Origin: DATGFK01 sp040007395
Lineage (GTDB): Bacteria; Chloroflexota; Anaerolineae; Aggregatilineales; UBA2796
NCBI GenBank assembly: GCA_040007395.1
Contig: JBDTVG010000248.1
Span: 1-25,704 of the forward strand
Direction of reading: 5' to 3'
DNA: 25,704 nucleotides
A program made the position numbers and the translations under genes. Position 1 is the stretch's first letter. Each line of letters starts with the position of its first letter. Shown here one piece after another: positions 23,050-25,704 of this stretch. The notes beneath the pieces are model-generated. The model saw only the letters and a list, made by a program, of their open reading frames with translations. It made no database searches and was not told the DNA's origin.

Positions 23050-24789
23050 CTATTTGCTGATGACGGTTGCTTTAACGACCCACTGATCAACGTTCCAGAG
23101 AAAGTTGGACGGATAGGGGTTGAACTTCCCGACACTCACGTTCGCCGCAAATTCACCGTTGGTCGCATACAGGAACATGTAGGGTTGGTCATCCTGCAAA
23201 ATCTTCTGGGCTTTCTTGTAGATGTCGGCACGGCCTTTTTGGTCGCAACCGGGCAGGAACAGTCCATCTTTTTCGAGTTTGGTGAACTCTGGGTTGTTAT
23301 AGGACGTGGAGTTTTGACCACTGCCGACAATATCACCTACTGGAGTAAACAGCGAGGTCAGATCGGGATCGTCGGGGTAGCTGTTTTGCCAGCCCAGCAG
23401 GAAGGAATCGAAGGTCTGAGCATTGATCTTGTCAATGAGGGTATTGAAGTCAATCGGCTGGAAGTCTACGCTTACGCCAATCTGCTTCAATTCGTCCTGA
23501 ATAATCGAGCCTGCCGCAGTACGGCGTGGATTGCCAGCATTGGTATACATCGTGAATTTGAAGGGTGTACCATCTTTGGCATACATAGCGCCCTTCGCGA
23601 CACGTAGACCGTCCGCACCCTTCGGGAAGCCCGCTTCATCGAGCAGTTTGCCAGCGGCTTCGACATCGTAGGGCAGCGGCTTGAGATCCTTGTCAAAGGC
23701 CCACGACGCAGGAATGACGCCAGAAGGCATCCGCGTTGCATAGCCAAAGACAGCTTTTTTCATGATCTCATCAACATTGACCGCCAGTGCCAACGCCTTA
23801 CGGACACGGACATCGCCAAAGAACTGATGATGACCCTGATCGGCGTTCGTCGCGTTGCCTTTGTCATCTACCGCGCTCTTGGGATTCGCTGGGTCAGCCA
23901 GATTCCAGCCCACATAGTCCCATGAGTTACCGGGATAATCGTAGGCTTGATACTTACTGGGATCTTTCTTGATGTCGTCGCGACGACCTACGATTGGGCC
24001 ATCAACCACATTAATCTGACCTGCCAAGAATTGTTCAATTTGGACGGTTGCATCGGGAACAGCTTTGTAGATATAACCCTGTGGCATGACCTTGCCGTCT
24101 AGTGGATCGGGATAATTGGGATCGGCAACCAGCGTCACTTGCTCCGAGGGGCGTAGTTCTTTGAACTTGAATACCGAAGCCGTAACACTAGGATTGGTAT
24201 CGAACGGCCCATCGTTGATGTCGCTGAAGTCAGGCTTGAACATGTGCGAGGGCACAACGTAGATATTGCCCACGTCAGCCAGAGCCGTGCAGCTTGCCTG
24301 CTTAAATGTGACCTCAAGGGTGTAATCGTCGAGTGCTTTGGCACTGACAATTTTTTCCTGAGTTGGCCCGGTCAGGTTTGAATCGACCTTACCACTGACC
24401 ACTGCATCGTATGAATACTGGAAATCTTTTGCGGTCAAAGGTTGACCGTCGCTCCACTTAAAGTCTTTGCGGAGCTTGAAGGTGTAAGTGAGTTGGTCGG
24501 ACGAAATTGTCCACGACTCGGCAACTGCGCCGGGAAATTTGCCGCTAGGGGCAAAGTTGGCAGTCTTAGGATCTACGCCAACCAAAGGTGGAAACAGCAG
24601 TGTCTCGATGCGTTGCGAAGAGGCATCGCCAACCAGCAGTGGGTTGAGATTCTTAGGATCTCCACCAAAGTTACCTTCAATGACAACACCCGTGGTGTTG
24701 TCCTGTGCTTTGGTGGTCACGATCTGGGCAGGTTGGATGATGATCACAAGAGCGATAATCAGAGGGAGCAATCTGTACATTCTATGCAT
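23050..24789 (-). CDS. ABC transporter solute-binding protein, family 5
   Basis: A 579-residue exported protein. A Sec signal peptide covers about residues 1-29 (basic MHRMYR, hydrophobic core, cleavage probably after T-K-A). No lipobox cysteine is present, so membrane attachment would not be by lipid. The mature part has the family 5 pattern: N-L-N-P-L near the start, a V-A-E-S-W segment, F-K-L-R-K-D-F-K-W-S-D-G-Q-P-L-T-A-K-D-F, and later V-R-K-A-L-A-L-A-V-N. Such proteins catch peptides or other solutes for DppBC-type permeases, which follow here. AAAGGAG lies 8 bases before the ATG, which supports this start over a second ATG three codons later. The ligand is unknown. Confidence 0.95.
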   Translation of the reverse strand: MHRMYRLLPLIIALVIIIQPAQIVTTKAQDNTTGVVIEGNFGGDPKNLNPLLVGDASSQRIETLLFPPLVGVDPKTANFAPSGKFPGAVAESWTISSDQLTYTFKLRKDFKWSDGQPLTAKDFQYSYDAVVSGKVDSNLTGPTQEKIVSAKALDDYTLEVTFKQASCTALADVGNIYVVPSHMFKPDFSDINDGPFDTNPSVTASVFKFKELRPSEQVTLVADPNYPDPLDGKVMPQGYIYKAVPDATVQIEQFLAGQINVVDGPIVGRRDDIKKDPSKYQAYDYPGNSWDYVGWNLADPANPKSAVDDKGNATNADQGHHQFFGDVRVRKALALAVNVDEIMKKAVFGYATRMPSGVIPASWAFDKDLKPLPYDVEAAGKLLDEAGFPKGADGLRVAKGAMYAKDGTPFKFTMYTNAGNPRRTAAGSIIQDELKQIGVSVDFQPIDFNTLIDKINAQTFDSFLLGWQNSYPDDPDLTSLFTPVGDIVGSGQNSTSYNNPEFTKLEKDGLFLPGCDQKGRADIYKKAQKILQDDQPYMFLYATNGEFAANVSVGKFNPYPSNFLWNVDQWVVKATVISK

Positions 24790-24954
24790 GTTTCAAACTC
24801 CTTTTGCTAAGGACAAACTCTGTAAATCTTCAATTTCGTGGGCTAACTGTGTATCAGACTACTGAGATTAGCACCTTCCTTGCTGCATGTTTCTTAATCG
24901 GCGGCGGCGATTCAGACAGTGGCACTTTGTATCGGGATCGTGAGCAGGTGGGGC

Positions 24955-24979
24955 TTTGACAATGCAGTTTGACAATGCA
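24955..24979 (+). repeat. Tandem direct repeat TTTGACAATGCA (two copies)
   Basis: TTTGACAATGCA occurs at 24955-24966 and again at 24968-24979, a 13-base period. The core TTGACAATG appears once more at 25170-25178 within a promoter. Repeats this close could bind a regulator side by side. Each contains a perfect -35 hexamer, but no good -10 follows at 16-18 bases. Confidence 0.55.
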
Positions 24980-25133
24980 ATGAATATCGCACTATCGCAG
25001 CTAAAGCACGGATGCCGATCATTGGATTATGATGCCCTTTAAAAGAGCTTAAAATTCATTATATACAATTTTTTTATGCTATGGCAAAAAGACGGTACGC
25101 CTAATTGTTAAAATGGATAAAAGCGAAATCTCG

Positions 25134-25162
25134 TTGACATTATTCTAGGCAACCTGTACTAT
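25134..25162 (+). promoter_or_regulatory. Candidate promoter for the MFS gene (distal)
   Basis: Consensus TTGACA (25134-25139), exactly 17 bases, then TACTAT (25157-25162, four of six matches). It lies about 100 bases before the MFS ATG in the right orientation. Confidence 0.5.
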
Positions 25163-25169
25163 CGATTAC

Positions 25170-25199
25170 TTGACAATGGATTGGACAAACCAATACAAA
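25170..25199 (+). promoter_or_regulatory. Candidate promoter with internal inverted repeat (proximal)
   Basis: TTGACA (25170-25175), 18 bases, then TACAAA (25194-25199). The spacer contains ATTGG-ACAAA-CCAAT (25180-25194), a 5-base inverted repeat that would place a repressor between the two promoter elements. Both the promoter and the operator idea are tentative. Confidence 0.38.
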
Positions 25200-25260
25200 T
25201 TGCCATTTTGCTTTGCCTAAATAACATCTCCGCTTCAGAGATAAAACAAACCAAATAAAT

Positions 25261-25704
25261 ATGATGAACCGTACCCAGCTTGCCAGTGCCGCTTGCTATG
25301 CTTCTTTCTTGCCGCTTGGAATTTCCGCAACCTTGTTTGGCCCAACCTTACCAAGCTTGACTCAGCGCTATCACGTCTTGCTCGAAGACGGCGGCGTGTT
25401 TACTTCCGTGCAGTTTTTTGGCGCGTTACTCAGCATTATCGTTGCAGGACGTTTGCTGGATCGTATCAATGCTCGTTACTTGCTGATCGGTGGACCGCTG
25501 CTATTGGGCAGTGGGCTGGTCTTGTTGGGTGCGGCGACTAGTCTCCCGCTGGCGCTGCTAGCGACTCTGCTGTTTGGCATAGGCTTTGGCGTGTTGGATG
25601 TGAGTGCGAACTATGCGATTGTGCAATTGCATCCTGTCAACTCATCCGCACCACTGAATCTGCTCAACGCGGTTCGCACCGCGATCGCCGCCGACTCGAA
25701 GGGG
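25261..25704 (+). CDS. MFS transporter, N-terminal part (cut by window edge)
   Basis: An open frame of 148 codons runs from the ATG at 25261 to the right edge; a second ATG follows immediately. About four membrane helices are visible. The G-R-L-L-D-R-I-N-A-R segment after helix 2 is the cytoplasmic loop motif of major facilitator transporters, and G-x-G-F-G-V-L-D-V-S-A-N in helix 4 resembles the fucose/sugar-type MFS group. The substrate is unknown. No clear ribosome site precedes the start, which is unusual here. The last dozen codons (VRTAIAADSKG) do not look like the expected helix 5, possibly an end-of-contig error. Confidence 0.8.
   Translation, partial: MMNRTQLASAACYASFLPLGISATLFGPTLPSLTQRYHVLLEDGGVFTSVQFFGALLSIIVAGRLLDRINARYLLIGGPLLLGSGLVLLGAATSLPLALLATLLFGIGFGVLDVSANYAIVQLHPVNSSAPLNLLNAVRTAIAADSKG

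Larger units (their letters stand above)
24790..25260. other. Intergenic regulatory spacer, no gene seen
   Basis: About 470 bases between the divergent binding-protein and MFS genes. It is AT-rich, especially 25040-25130, which includes a run of seven T. I find no credible coding frame, tRNA or insertion-sequence remnant. It holds a tandem 13-base direct repeat, two TTGACA-type promoters facing the MFS gene, and an inverted repeat inside one of them, listed separately. No good promoter for the minus-strand binding-protein gene was recognised. Confidence 0.6.

Noticed and set aside
1..25704. CTAG/GCTAGC words, which catch the eye across the window, as a HIP1-like repeated palindrome
   Set aside because: A rough count by eye gave about 70 CTAG, not above chance for this length and composition. 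They are spread in coding sequence, with no fixed longer word.

Overview
The window looks like chromosomal DNA from a Chloroflexota bacterium, probably of the Anaerolineae side. This is inferred from gene content and protein flavour: a membrane-anchored WDG-type beta-propeller, a small cytosolic Ser/Thr kinase, a bcd-type acyl-CoA dehydrogenase, a GlcD-like oxidase beside a dipeptide-type ABC transporter, and tandem nuoM genes. No marker gene proves it. Base composition is moderate in GC, and the 190-1440 gene and the 24.8-25.26 kb spacer are visibly AT-richer. I see no tRNA, rRNA, CRISPR array, transposase or phage gene.

Layout. (1) 1-4701, minus strand: a gene cut by the left edge, then a run of five closely spaced genes, in transcription order MOSC protein, acyl-CoA dehydrogenase, two small two-helix membrane proteins and a membrane-anchored beta-propeller. 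(2) 4849-6499, plus strand: a YeaQ/GlsB-type membrane protein, a YtxH-like protein followed by a textbook intrinsic terminator, and an SDR dehydrogenase. (3) 6528-7421, minus strand: a soluble Ser/Thr kinase. (4) 7548-17635, minus strand: an eight-gene respiratory complex I operon in the order nuoA-H-J-K-L-M-M2-N, ending in a hairpin terminator at 7478-7512. (5) 17910-19454, plus strand: a zinc nucleoside/guanine deaminase and an arginase-fold protein. (6) 19494-24789, minus strand: a dipeptide/oligopeptide-type ABC importer (binding protein and two permeases, no ATPase) followed by a GlcD-like FAD oxidase. (7) 24790-25704: a regulatory spacer and the start of an MFS transporter cut by the right edge.

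The main discovery candidate is the nuo operon. It encodes every membrane-arm subunit and none of the peripheral-arm subunits (B, C, D, E, F, G, I). It carries two different NuoM proteins in tandem. Its NuoL has a lateral helix about 25 residues longer than usual, and the extra length looks like a 26-residue internal repeat, because the IDG motif recurs exactly 26 residues later. That pairing, an extra antiporter-like subunit plus a longer NuoL clamp, is the signature expected of a complex I with four antiporter-like subunits (a '2M' type). The second NuoM has leucine where the essential TM7 lysine should be, so whether the fourth unit pumps is open. NuoL also carries a roughly 55-residue histidine-rich loop.

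Secondary curiosities are an arginase-fold protein that has lost two metal-binding histidines, and an oxidase gene placed in a transporter operon.
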